Shown here piece after piece: positions 7,959 to 15,026 of a stretch of 64,000 bases of DNA (positions are counted from its first letter, which is position 1; every line of letters starts with the position of its first letter). This DNA comes from Croceivirga sp009797885 (lineage in GTDB: Bacteria; Bacteroidota; Bacteroidia; Flavobacteriales; Flavobacteriaceae): positions 4,836,001 to 4,900,000 of the forward strand of contig AP035880.1 in NCBI GenBank assembly GCA_045866215.1, written 5' to 3'. Made by a program: the position numbers and the translations under genes. The notes beneath the pieces are model-generated. The model saw nothing but the letters and a program-made list of their open reading frames with translations. It was not told the DNA's origin and searched no databases.

Positions 7959-10193
7959 ATGGATAAATCGGAAATTAAAATTCAGCATATTATTGAAACA
8001 ATTCCATCAATCCTACTTAAAAAATTTGATTCCTTAGGGATTACTAATCTTCAAGAAGTAGAGGAAATTGATATTCAGGAATTTTCTAAAAAAAAAGGAA
8101 TGGGAAAATCTGTGATATCAAAACTTCAGGGTTATCAAGACTATATTGAGCACAATTTAATTGACTTGATTGAATTACAAGAATCGAAGACCAAACAATA
8201 TTCTATCCCTTTAGATTACTCAAATTTAAACCCAGAATCATTTATTGATTTAATTAATGAAACTGTCAGTGACTACTTAAATTTAGGTGATAATGATTTG
8301 CAAAAAGGAATTATTAATCATTATTATGGTCTTAATAGTTCTGATAAATATACTCTAGAGGAACTTTCTGACTATTATCAAAAAACGCGTGAGCGAATTA
8401 GACAACTCAAGGTATTAACTTTAGAAAAAATCGACTCTTTTCTCTCAAAAGGAATAGATGAAGAATTAAGATGTAATTGCATTAATGAACTATGCTCTAA
8501 CTATGTAGAATTAAAGAACCAGGTTTTTGAACAAAAAATACTTAGCAGAGAGACCTTAATAGAGTTTTTAATAGAAAATTATTCTTACAACAATAAAAAT
8601 GATGAAGTAATTAATTTAATTATAGACTTGTTTTCATTACACATCTGTGGTAAAGTGGAAACTTATTTTACAACTGCGGATATCCTGATTATAGATAAAT
8701 CAGAAAAGAAAAAATTTCTCAAAACAGCTGATTTAGTTCTACGAACACTAAAAAAATCAATTTCACCACTAAATGAGATGCAAGTAATTATCAACTGCAA
8801 GAGAAAGGCTAAAACTATAGCTAATAAAGATATTATCAAAGCCATCGAGATTCTGCCAGAAATAGAAATGATACAAAATGGAGATATAAATTTATATCAA
8901 GTGAAATTTGAGTTTTTATCGAGTGCAAGCGATAGAGTTTACCGTGTATTAATTGAAAATGGCGATACAATGTACATCGATAATATTGTATCAGATATAA
9001 ATCGCAGATTAATTCATTCTAATACTTCAAAAATATATGATAGGCATAGTTTGGCGATTGCCTCAGACAGTAGGTTTATTGCTCTTGGTAAAACTGGATA
9101 TTGGGGACTGAAAATTTGGGGAAAAAATTCTGTCAAAATTGAGCTACTCATAAAAAAGGCATTGTACAAATTAGATAAACCAAGTAGTTACGATGAAATT
9201 TATCAAGAGGTAATCAAAGAGAGACCTAAATTGAAGGAAAGTTCTGTACGCTCACTAATAGGAAGAGATTGCCTGAAAGTTGAATCTGAAAAATGGATAC
9301 TGCCTGAGTGGAAACAAAAGTATTCTAGTCTAGCATTTGCGAAAAGAAAAAAACGTGAGGTTACCCACGAGCCAGAATATAGAATTGAGCAAAGAGTAAA
9401 AGTTATTGAGTACTTGAATCAAAAACAGTCTAAACAAGCATTAGCGTCTGAAATAATCAAAGCCTTGCAACCTTTAGATAAGCATTTTACAAGAGTTTCT
9501 TTTTATAAATTATTTGAACAAAATGAATATTTTATAAAGTCGAAAAATGGAAATCGAATTGTAATCTCGTTAAAACAACAAGAGGCAGAAAATTTAGCAA
9601 TAGATGAATTTAACTGGCAGTCAATTAAAGAAAAACTTTATCGTGATTTAAGAGATTCTTTTGCTGACCAAACTTCGCCAAGTTATTCATTTGATTTGAT
9701 GCAAGGTATAGAGTTGTTTAACGAGTTAATTGCTTATAATACAGGTATTAGCGAGTTCGAAGGACTTGACCAAAGGTTATTAGGTAACTTAAACAAATAT
9801 TACCTTTCTGCATCTGATAGAGTAGATAAACTAAACTACTTAAAACAGTTTCTAACTTGCCTAGACCCTTTATTAAAGAAAATCCTTTTTTTAGTAAATA
9901 ATCCTGATTATAACTTTATTACATCAAACAAGAAGGGATTGGGAGCTGTGATTGATAAACTCGATAGAATTGACCCAACAGAAGAAAGGTATAAGGATTT
10001 AAGAAACGCAAGAAAATATAAATTCGGTAAACATATACAAACTTCTTACTACTACAGAAATAATGACACACATTCAGCAAAAGACTGGACTGAATTAGAA
10101 ATTGTCAATATAATCACTAGTTGTTTTATAGTTTACATTTTCGCTTGTTCAGAATACTTTAATGAAATTAAAAACGAAATAAACGCAACATAA
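7959..10193 (+). CDS. Sigma4/winged-helix DNA-binding protein with C-terminal HEPN-like motif
   Basis: 744 aa. The N-terminus (about 15-75) resembles a helix-hairpin-helix like the RNA polymerase alpha C-terminal domain (KFDSLGITNLQEVEEI, KKKGMGKSVISKL). Residues about 125-160 match sigma-70 region 4 (YTLEELSDYYQKTRERIRQLKV). Two or more winged-helix-like segments follow (around 330-450), including a clause similar to HARE-HTH modules. The C-terminal 150 residues are helical and carry YRNNDTHS near residue 698, an R-N-x3-H HEPN-type motif, ahead of a hydrophobic helix. The combination suggests a DNA- or promoter-recognising protein fused to a possible RNase. It is the largest gene of the array. 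Confidence 0.6.
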   Translation: MDKSEIKIQHIIETIPSILLKKFDSLGITNLQEVEEIDIQEFSKKKGMGKSVISKLQGYQDYIEHNLIDLIELQESKTKQYSIPLDYSNLNPESFIDLINETVSDYLNLGDNDLQKGIINHYYGLNSSDKYTLEELSDYYQKTRERIRQLKVLTLEKIDSFLSKGIDEELRCNCINELCSNYVELKNQVFEQKILSRETLIEFLIENYSYNNKNDEVINLIIDLFSLHICGKVETYFTTADILIIDKSEKKKFLKTADLVLRTLKKSISPLNEMQVIINCKRKAKTIANKDIIKAIEILPEIEMIQNGDINLYQVKFEFLSSASDRVYRVLIENGDTMYIDNIVSDINRRLIHSNTSKIYDRHSLAIASDSRFIALGKTGYWGLKIWGKNSVKIELLIKKALYKLDKPSSYDEIYQEVIKERPKLKESSVRSLIGRDCLKVESEKWILPEWKQKYSSLAFAKRKKREVTHEPEYRIEQRVKVIEYLNQKQSKQALASEIIKALQPLDKHFTRVSFYKLFEQNEYFIKSKNGNRIVISLKQQEAENLAIDEFNWQSIKEKLYRDLRDSFADQTSPSYSFDLMQGIELFNELIAYNTGISEFEGLDQRLLGNLNKYYLSASDRVDKLNYLKQFLTCLDPLLKKILFLVNNPDYNFITSNKKGLGAVIDKLDRIDPTEERYKDLRNARKYKFGKHIQTSYYYRNNDTHSAKDWTELEIVNIITSCFIVYIFACSEYFNEIKNEINAT

Positions 10194-10212
10194 CAAAGAA
10201 CTGAGTTAAACC

Positions 10213-10230
10213 AAAGTTCAAATAAACGAT
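10213..10230 (+). repeat. Array junction motif copy 10
   Basis: aaagttcaaataaacgat, the exact consensus. The upstream sequence (aactgagttaaacc) also matches the bases before copy 18 (aactgagctaagct), so the conserved block is longer here. ATG at 10232. Confidence 0.9.
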
Positions 10231-10231
10231 A

Positions 10232-10603
10232 ATGCAATTTCTAAAAAATGCTAAGAAAGTTGACAAGATTACTTTTGTGATTTTGGTTGCTGTACTAGTT
10301 TATGTAACAATATTTCATCTAATAAAAAATAAGAGCGTGGCCGATAATCGGACCCACACAATAGGAAAAATCACCAAACTAAAACATATAAAGAAATCTA
10401 GCTATTCGTTGAAATACACTTATTTGGTTAATGGCAAAAGATATAATGGATCATGTGGGGTACGGTATTTTGAATGCTCCAATGAAAATTACTGTATTGG
10501 TTCAGAAATAGATGTATTCTATTCATCCAGAGAACCAAAATATTCCCAAGTTGACTTAAGGAAATTTGAGAAATTTAAAACTGAGATTTACTTAATCGAA
10601 TAA
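10232..10603 (+). CDS. DUF3592-like single-TM protein
   Basis: 123 aa. One N-terminal transmembrane helix (about 11-29) is followed by a beta-rich domain with TIGKITKLKHIKKSSYSLKY, TYLVNGKRYNG and GSEIDVFYSSREPKYSQVD. This is the arrangement of DUF3592 proteins, with an SH3-like strand pattern ending in vxYxPxxP. The domain is predicted outside the cytoplasm or in the periplasm. Function unknown; in toxin/immunity arrays such membrane proteins may protect against periplasmic toxins (inference). It starts one base after motif 10. Confidence 0.6.
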   Translation: MQFLKNAKKVDKITFVILVAVLVYVTIFHLIKNKSVADNRTHTIGKITKLKHIKKSSYSLKYTYLVNGKRYNGSCGVRYFECSNENYCIGSEIDVFYSSREPKYSQVDLRKFEKFKTEIYLIE

Positions 10604-10628
10604 ATCCAAAATATGAGTTACTGTACGC

Positions 10629-10646
10629 AAAGTTCAAAAAAGGGAT
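10629..10646 (+). repeat. Array junction motif copy 11
   Basis: aaagttcaaaaaagggat. It supplies the AT of the ATG at 10645. Confidence 0.85.
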
Positions 10647-10917
10647 GAGCATAAAGCTTAAAAAGAGATACAAGATTCACTTTTCAAGTCTTAGAGATTT
10701 AATTAACTCTTGGAACCTTATTCCAGATTCACCTTCTGATGAATTTGATTCTATAAATCATATGTGCTTAAGCTTGCTTTATATGGGGGCAGATGAATTC
10801 AAACTTGGAGAGTCAATTCATCATGAATTAACAACGAATTATGGATTTCCCATGGACAAAGAAGAGTCTGATACTCTCTCTAAGGAGATAATTGAATGGT
10901 GGATGAAGAACAGATAA
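10645..10917 (+). CDS. Small immunity-like protein, 90 aa
   Basis: A helical acidic protein with LINSWNLIPDSPSDEFDSIN, HMCLSLLYMGAD and a C-terminal EIIEWWMKNR. The WD/NP-x-x-P-x-DEFD-x-I layout recalls DUF1871-type proteins and other small orphan immunity families, but similarity is weak. The stop codon TAA (10915-10917) and the next gene's ATG both lie in the same 18-bp motif, so the two genes are separated by motif alone. Confidence 0.55.
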   Translation: MSIKLKKRYKIHFSSLRDLINSWNLIPDSPSDEFDSINHMCLSLLYMGADEFKLGESIHHELTTNYGFPMDKEESDTLSKEIIEWWMKNR

Positions 10918-10933
10918 AATTCAAATAAAAGAT
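10916..10933 (+). repeat. Array junction motif copy 12
   Basis: aaaattcaaataaaagat. This single 18-bp copy holds part of the upstream stop and the AT of the downstream ATG (10932). Confidence 0.8.
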
Positions 10934-11138
10934 GGCAATCAAAAAAGTTTTTTATGATGACAATGGAAATGAAATGCTATTCCATGTGAATACTCAAAAT
11001 AAGTTGTATTTGGAAATAACAAATTCAGATACTCCAGATCATCCAAGCTATATAACACTTGAAACGGAAGATATAGAGGAAATGATACTTATGTTGACCG
11101 AAGAACTTAATATAATAGGAAAATCAAAGTCTAAATAA
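10932..11138 (+). CDS. Small orphan protein, 68 aa
   Basis: Begins MAIKKVFYDDNGNEMLFHVN and contains a strand-strand-strand-helix pattern with ITLETEDIEEMILMLTEEL. It is acidic and soluble, with no recognised family. It lies exactly between junction motifs 12 and 13, and its stop is within copy 13. Small acidic proteins of this kind are frequent as immunity or antitoxin proteins (inference from size and setting). Confidence 0.55.
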   Translation: MAIKKVFYDDNGNEMLFHVNTQNKLYLEITNSDTPDHPSYITLETEDIEEMILMLTEELNIIGKSKSK

Positions 11139-11143
11139 ACGAT
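11126..11143 (+). repeat. Array junction motif copy 13
   Basis: aaagtctaaataaacgat. It contains the stop (11136-11138) of the 68-aa gene. The 73 bp after it end in ttgttaggcat just before the next ATG; gttaggc fits the integron core pattern GTTRRRY, possibly by chance. Confidence 0.85.
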
Positions 11144-11216
11144 TGATTGCCACTGGTCAATTGTGCGTATATTGTAAATATGATCAATGATCATATACCA
11201 TTGTTAGGCATAATTA

Positions 11217-11876
11217 ATGAGCACCAAAAACAAAATTGAGGATTTACTCCAAAAGTATTCAAACAATACGTTATTTCGTGCTAGTGTAAGTGCTGTGCCA
11301 TATATTGGCGGAGCATTAGACATTTTGTTGTCTTCTGGCATTCAAGTAAAATCTCAAGAAAGATTTTTAAACTTTCTTGTTGAAATTGAAAAACAGATTA
11401 AAGGAATTGATGAGAAAAAAATAGATCATCAATTTTTAGAATCAGAGAAGTTTTATGATTTGTTTGTTAAGTCCTCCAATCTAGCAGTCAGAACTAGACT
11501 ACGGGATAAAATAAAGGCCTACGCAAAAATTTTGACATCCTCGGTTAGTTCTGAATTTACACCCAATATAAACGCTGAAGACATACTAAACATAATTGAG
11601 GGACTAACCGAAAATGATATTAAATTAATAAAATTGATATCCCATTATTTGGAATCAAAAGATGTAAAAAAGGTAAACTCTGACATAGTCTTTAAAGTCA
11701 GTTCTTTTTCTGAAATATCAAATGACTTTACCGACGAATTCATATTATTTGGAATTTTGAAGTTAATAAATAATAGTCTCGTTGTTAAACATCATGTCTT
11801 ATCCGCTCCATTCCACAATTCAAATTTCGCAACCACACCAATGTTTGATATAGTAAAAGACTTCATAATAAAATAA
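11217..11876 (+). CDS. Orphan protein, 219 aa
   Basis: No family recognised. The N-terminal part has VSAVPYIGGALDILLSSG (about 22-40), a Gly/Pro-containing hydrophobic stretch like that of pore-associated or bacteriocin-protective proteins. The remainder is helical (RTRLRDKIKAYAKILTS; LTENDIKLIKLISHYL) and could include a winged-helix fold. It starts with an ATG 73 bp after motif 13 and is followed by a large attC-like hairpin, so it looks like a complete cassette. Confidence 0.6.
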   Translation: MSTKNKIEDLLQKYSNNTLFRASVSAVPYIGGALDILLSSGIQVKSQERFLNFLVEIEKQIKGIDEKKIDHQFLESEKFYDLFVKSSNLAVRTRLRDKIKAYAKILTSSVSSEFTPNINAEDILNIIEGLTENDIKLIKLISHYLESKDVKKVNSDIVFKVSSFSEISNDFTDEFILFGILKLINNSLVVKHHVLSAPFHNSNFATTPMFDIVKDFIIK

Positions 11877-11883
11877 CTATGAC

Positions 11884-12012
11884 GAACATTGGCTATGATT
11901 CATTGTGGCAGATTTCCTAATTGGAAATCCTTACCTTTAAGTAAACGGTTAGATTTCGGGCGGAATTGTCTCTTAGTGAAAATCCACAACGAAATCATAG
12001 CCGAGACCGTTA
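11884..12012. repeat. attC-like extended hairpin A
   Basis: The arm at 11891-11908 (ggctatgattcattgtgg) pairs with 11984-12002 (ccacaacgaaatcatagcc), with AAC (11885-11887) and GTT (12009-12011) near the ends, enclosing a loop region of about 75 bp. The layout is that of an integron attC (imperfect hairpin ending AAC...GTT) of about 130 bp, but the 7-bp boxes do not match RYYYAAC/GTTRRRY. It sits between the 219-aa gene and motif 14. Confidence 0.65.
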
Positions 12013-12014
12013 TA

Positions 12015-12032
12015 AAAGTTCAAAAAAAGGAT
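12015..12032 (+). repeat. Array junction motif copy 14
   Basis: aaagttcaaaaaaaggat. It lies immediately after hairpin A; the GTG start follows at 12058. Confidence 0.85.
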
Positions 12033-12057
12033 AAATTAGTAAGTAAAATTAAATAAC

Positions 12058-12390
12058 GTGTTAGAAGTCGAAAATTTTATTGGGACGTGGAGAACAGTAG
12101 ATTTTCCTGGTTGTGTGGGCAATAATCATGGTGTTATTACCCTATATGTTAGTAACACTGGGATTGCAACTCTATGGAGAATGGAGGGGCAACAACCCGC
12201 TCAAACTTTTTGCAATGGTCAATTAGTCATTGAGGACAATGAGGATGGAACTTTTAATATAAGAATAAATGGTGAAGCGATTGATGATGAATATTTAAAT
12301 ATTCAAAGCAGTACGTATATACCAAATTCTTCCCCATCTTTTATTTCTGAAATTCCCCATCACGGCAGGAGATATTTTGAAAAACTTTAA
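12058..12390 (+). CDS. Small beta-rich orphan protein, 110 aa
   Basis: GTG start at 12058; no in-frame ATG precedes it. The product begins MLEVENFIGTWRTVDFPGC and goes on with alternating strands (HGVITLYVSNTGIATLW; NEDGTFNIRING; GRRYFEKL), reminiscent of lipocalin-like FIGTW barrels, in which a GxW motif opens the first strand. It has no signal peptide, so it is cytoplasmic. The lipocalin-like reading is weak. The stop lies within motif 15. A candidate immunity or ligand-binding protein. Confidence 0.5.
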   Translation: MLEVENFIGTWRTVDFPGCVGNNHGVITLYVSNTGIATLWRMEGQQPAQTFCNGQLVIEDNEDGTFNIRINGEAIDDEYLNIQSSTYIPNSSPSFISEIPHHGRRYFEKL

Positions 12391-12406
12391 AATTTAATAA
12401 AAGGAT
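12389..12406 (+). repeat. Array junction motif copy 15 (degenerate)
   Basis: aaaatttaataaaaggat. It overlaps the stop (12388-12390) of the 110-aa gene. The following 117 bp before the TTG start hold no feature I can name. Confidence 0.6.
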
Positions 12407-12523
12407 TGCCGACACTCCTCGTCTGACCCTAATAATTTATCTTAATTTAGTTCCACATATATCAGAAATTATAATCCATAATCCCACGTTGGAGGCTACG
12501 CTTGTTAAACTTCATCACTCGAA

Positions 12524-13360
12524 TTGAGTTCACTAAAAAAACATCAACATTACGTTTGGAAAAAATATCTTAGACCATGGACACTAAATAATCAAATTTG
12601 TTGTCTGCGAAATGGGAAAGTATTTAAGACTTCACTCAAAAATATTGGACAAAAAAGATTCTTTTATCAATCTATAGTATTAGGCTCTGAAGAAATAAAA
12701 TTTTTAAAGGCTCTTCAAAAAAACGCGATTCCAAATGTAGCTAAGTCCATGTCTTTAATTCTCGAACTCTACAATGACATTGCCAATTCAGAACACCATT
12801 ATCAAATGAAATGTGGAATAGAAGATTTGCATGAGATTATAGAAAAGTATGGCGGGAAGCATCTAGCAAATTTATATACTTACGACACCCAATTTTTTAA
12901 TAATTCCAAAGAGAGGCACGAATTCAGTTTGTTCCTAGGTGTTCAATATTCCAGAACAAATAGAATGCGACAAAATCTTGATCAGAAAATATTGCAAAAT
13001 AATCGATTGAATTTAGAAAAATTATCTGTTATCCTTCCTTTCATTTACGGGGAGATAATTGGAAAGTGGATTTACGATGTTGCCAAATTAAAAATTCTTC
13101 TGAATAATACAGATATTAACTTAGTAACAGGTGACCAACCGATTTATAATGCCACCGTGGATCCATCAAATTCAAACCCTCCAACTAAGTTTGAGCTTTT
13201 TTACCCAATATCACCCAAAATCGCAATTTACTTAAGCAAAAGTAATGAAGGTAGATCATATCTTACGGAGAAAGAAGTTCGGTATTATAATACTCTGACC
13301 GCACAAAATTCCTATGAACAGATATACGGAAAAACAGCTCATGACCTCAAACATCTTTGA
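12524..13360 (+). CDS. DUF4238-family protein
   Basis: 278 aa from a TTG at 12524; an in-frame stop at 12506-12508 rules out a longer form. The N-terminus LKKHQHYVWKKYLRPWTLNN is the hallmark of DUF4238 (HHY-P/V-x-x-YL-R-x-W/F), followed by CLRNGKVFK and, in the second half, LVTGDQPIYN (the conserved T-S/G-D-x-P segment) and YPISPKIAIYLS. The family is widespread in mobile regions of bacteria and has no settled biochemical function. Soluble. Part of the array by position between motifs 15 and 16. Confidence 0.75.
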   Translation: MSSLKKHQHYVWKKYLRPWTLNNQICCLRNGKVFKTSLKNIGQKRFFYQSIVLGSEEIKFLKALQKNAIPNVAKSMSLILELYNDIANSEHHYQMKCGIEDLHEIIEKYGGKHLANLYTYDTQFFNNSKERHEFSLFLGVQYSRTNRMRQNLDQKILQNNRLNLEKLSVILPFIYGEIIGKWIYDVAKLKILLNNTDINLVTGDQPIYNATVDPSNSNPPTKFELFYPISPKIAIYLSKSNEGRSYLTEKEVRYYNTLTAQNSYEQIYGKTAHDLKHL

Positions 13361-13499
13361 TTCGTAATACGCCCGACATCCCGTAAAATTCATGCTCAGT
13401 TTTGAGCTCACCTTAAAATCTCTAACTTTAAAGAACAATCGATTTACAGCGAAATCATCCGAAGGATTATTCAATATACAAGTCATACACATTGACTTA

Positions 13500-13517
13500 A
13501 AAGTTTAGATAAACGAT
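13500..13517 (+). repeat. Array junction motif copy 16
   Basis: aaagtttagataaacgat. It lies 139 bp after the DUF4238 gene; the 163 bp between it and the methyltransferase gene carry no clear feature. Confidence 0.8.
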
Positions 13518-13679
13518 TGTCCGGAAAACTTAGACCTTACAAAATAAAATAATCTTGACGGGTAATCGCAATAATATAAATCTGAACTTCAGCATAGCCA
13601 GGCAAATCGTTGGTATATAGCAAAGAAAGTTCAGCATATAAAAAAGTTGTAGGCAATTTTAAACTAAACCGCATAAATT

Positions 13680-14417
13680 ATGGACGAAACTTTACGAATT
13701 TATTGGAAGCTTTATAACGAGATATTTTCTAATGAAATAATGATTCACAAAAGCCATAATTTACTTAGAAAATTTGAAGAAGAATTCATTGACGGACCAA
13801 TACTTGAATTAGGTTGCGGACAAAGTAATTTTTTGGTAGAGTTTTCAAAAACAGGAAAAGAAATATTTGCAATTGACAACGAAGAGTTCCAATTAAACTT
13901 ATTAAAAAAACGAATTGAATCATACGCTGGAAAAAATGCTGGAAAATTGCATTTATTGAATATTACAATTCCAGAGAAAGAAATTCCACAAGAGATATTT
14001 TCTTTAGTTATCGCATCTGATTTTTTGCATTTTTTCTCAATGAATGAATGTAAAAATATCATATCTCAGATAATTTCAAGAACACAAAAAGGTTCTTTAA
14101 TTTATGTCAGAGTTCATTCAAAATTACATTCTTATAGTGATTCCTCAGACCCAGAAGTGCACGAGTATTTTAAACATTTTTTTACAGAAAATGATTTTAC
14201 TGAACTGTTTGATGAAAAATATTTTGAAAGAATGATTTTCTCTAATACAGTTCAGAATATTAGATCTAAGTTTACAAGAGAGATGGAAATGAAATGGACA
14301 GAAAAAGTATTAGATGAAAATCAAATTTTTGATAGGCAGGAAAGGCAAGAAATTTCTGAAGAAAATAACAAAGAATTAAATAATGGTTTTTTAGAATGTG
14401 TTTATAGACGAAAATAA
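13680..14417 (+). CDS. Class I SAM-dependent methyltransferase
   Basis: 245 aa. Rossmann-fold motif I is ILELGCGQSNFLVEF (about 40-54), with the acidic residue after strand 2 at AIDNEEFQL. Motif IV is SLVIASDFLHFF (about 103-114) and motif V is GSLIYVRVHS. The C-terminal third is charged and helical. The substrate cannot be predicted; the fold is shared by small-molecule, lipid and protein methyltransferases. The ATG at 13680 gives a standard-length N-terminal helix region. Flanked by motif 16 and the attC-like hairpin B. Confidence 0.75.
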   Translation: MDETLRIYWKLYNEIFSNEIMIHKSHNLLRKFEEEFIDGPILELGCGQSNFLVEFSKTGKEIFAIDNEEFQLNLLKKRIESYAGKNAGKLHLLNITIPEKEIPQEIFSLVIASDFLHFFSMNECKNIISQIISRTQKGSLIYVRVHSKLHSYSDSSDPEVHEYFKHFFTENDFTELFDEKYFERMIFSNTVQNIRSKFTREMEMKWTEKVLDENQIFDRQERQEISEENNKELNNGFLECVYRRK

Positions 14418-14431
14418 AAACTGCCTACAAC

Positions 14432-14553
14432 AACGTGTCCTATAATTCATACGGCTGAGTTGGTTAAGCAGAAGAAATAATCTTACATTTAAATATTGAT
14501 TTCCAACGGAATCATCCTTCGAAAATTCCATACAAATTATACACGAACACGTG
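14432..14553. repeat. attC-like extended hairpin B
   Basis: 14432-14447 (aacgtgtcctataatt) pairs with 14535-14551 (aattatacacgaacacgt), enclosing about 85 bp, directly between the methyltransferase stop and motif 17. The architecture matches hairpin A (11884-12012): long imperfect outer arms, AAC near the left end and a junction motif just outside the right end. Confidence 0.65.
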
Positions 14554-14555
14554 CT

Positions 14556-14573
14556 AAAGTTCATATAAACGAT
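14556..14573 (+). repeat. Array junction motif copy 17
   Basis: aaagttcatataaacgat. It supplies the AT of the ATG at 14572, which opens only a 22-codon frame. Confidence 0.85.
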
Positions 14574-14640
14574 GGAAGCTAAATACTTGGGCAGAGCCAT
14601 ACTAATTGGGGTTATAAGCCCAATAAAGTTCCACATTTAA
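14572..14640 (+). CDS. 22-codon ORF after motif 17, probably a truncated cassette
   Basis: ATG at 14572, stop at 14638-14640, encoding MEAKYLGRAILIGVISPIKF plus HI. It follows the motif exactly as real array genes do, but is very short and hydrophobic. It is most likely the remnant of a gene whose downstream part was lost, since the next 250 bp hold another fragment. Confidence 0.25.
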   Translation: MEAKYLGRAILIGVISPIKFHI

Positions 14641-14788
14641 ACAAGTTAGGCACAAGTAAATAAAACGATAGTAAACCTATCGGAATAAAAATACACTTTG
14701 ACCATGAACCTAATTCAATAAGGGGCTTTTTTATCGGAATTGATTTTCCAGGCCGGACTTGTATCCCATTTCCACCAGCGATAGAAGG

Positions 14789-14893
14789 ATGCCGTTGTCC
14801 TGTTATCCGAGGGAACACAAGCTGTTGGTGAACCCACTGGATCCGGATTTCAACAAGGCCGTCCAGGCCATTTCCGTTTTGTCCCTGATTTAA
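14789..14893 (+). pseudogene. Fragment resembling the C-terminus of a RES-domain protein
   Basis: An in-frame stretch of 34 codons ends REHKLLVNPLDPDFNKAVQ..., which fits the NPxHPDF motif near the C-terminus of RES-domain toxins (NAD-degrading toxins of RES-Xre pairs). The body of the protein is absent. The rest of 14641-15024 holds nothing I can identify apart from a possible motif remnant at 15011. Confidence 0.3.
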
Positions 14894-15010
14894 TAGGTTT
14901 CCACACTTTTTTTAGCACAATTTAAAAGCAAGGGTTAAACTGCTTTTAGTTTATCAATATTCTTTGATCTGCGAACGAATGGATACATGGTATTGACCAT
15001 TGTACCAACA

Positions 15011-15026
15011 AAAGTTCCGATAAGAT
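15011..15026 (+). repeat. Possible degenerate junction motif before the DUF285 gene
   Basis: aaagttccgataagat runs into the ATG at 15025, with the same phase to the start codon as the array motifs, but is two bases shorter and differs at the centre. Confidence 0.35.
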
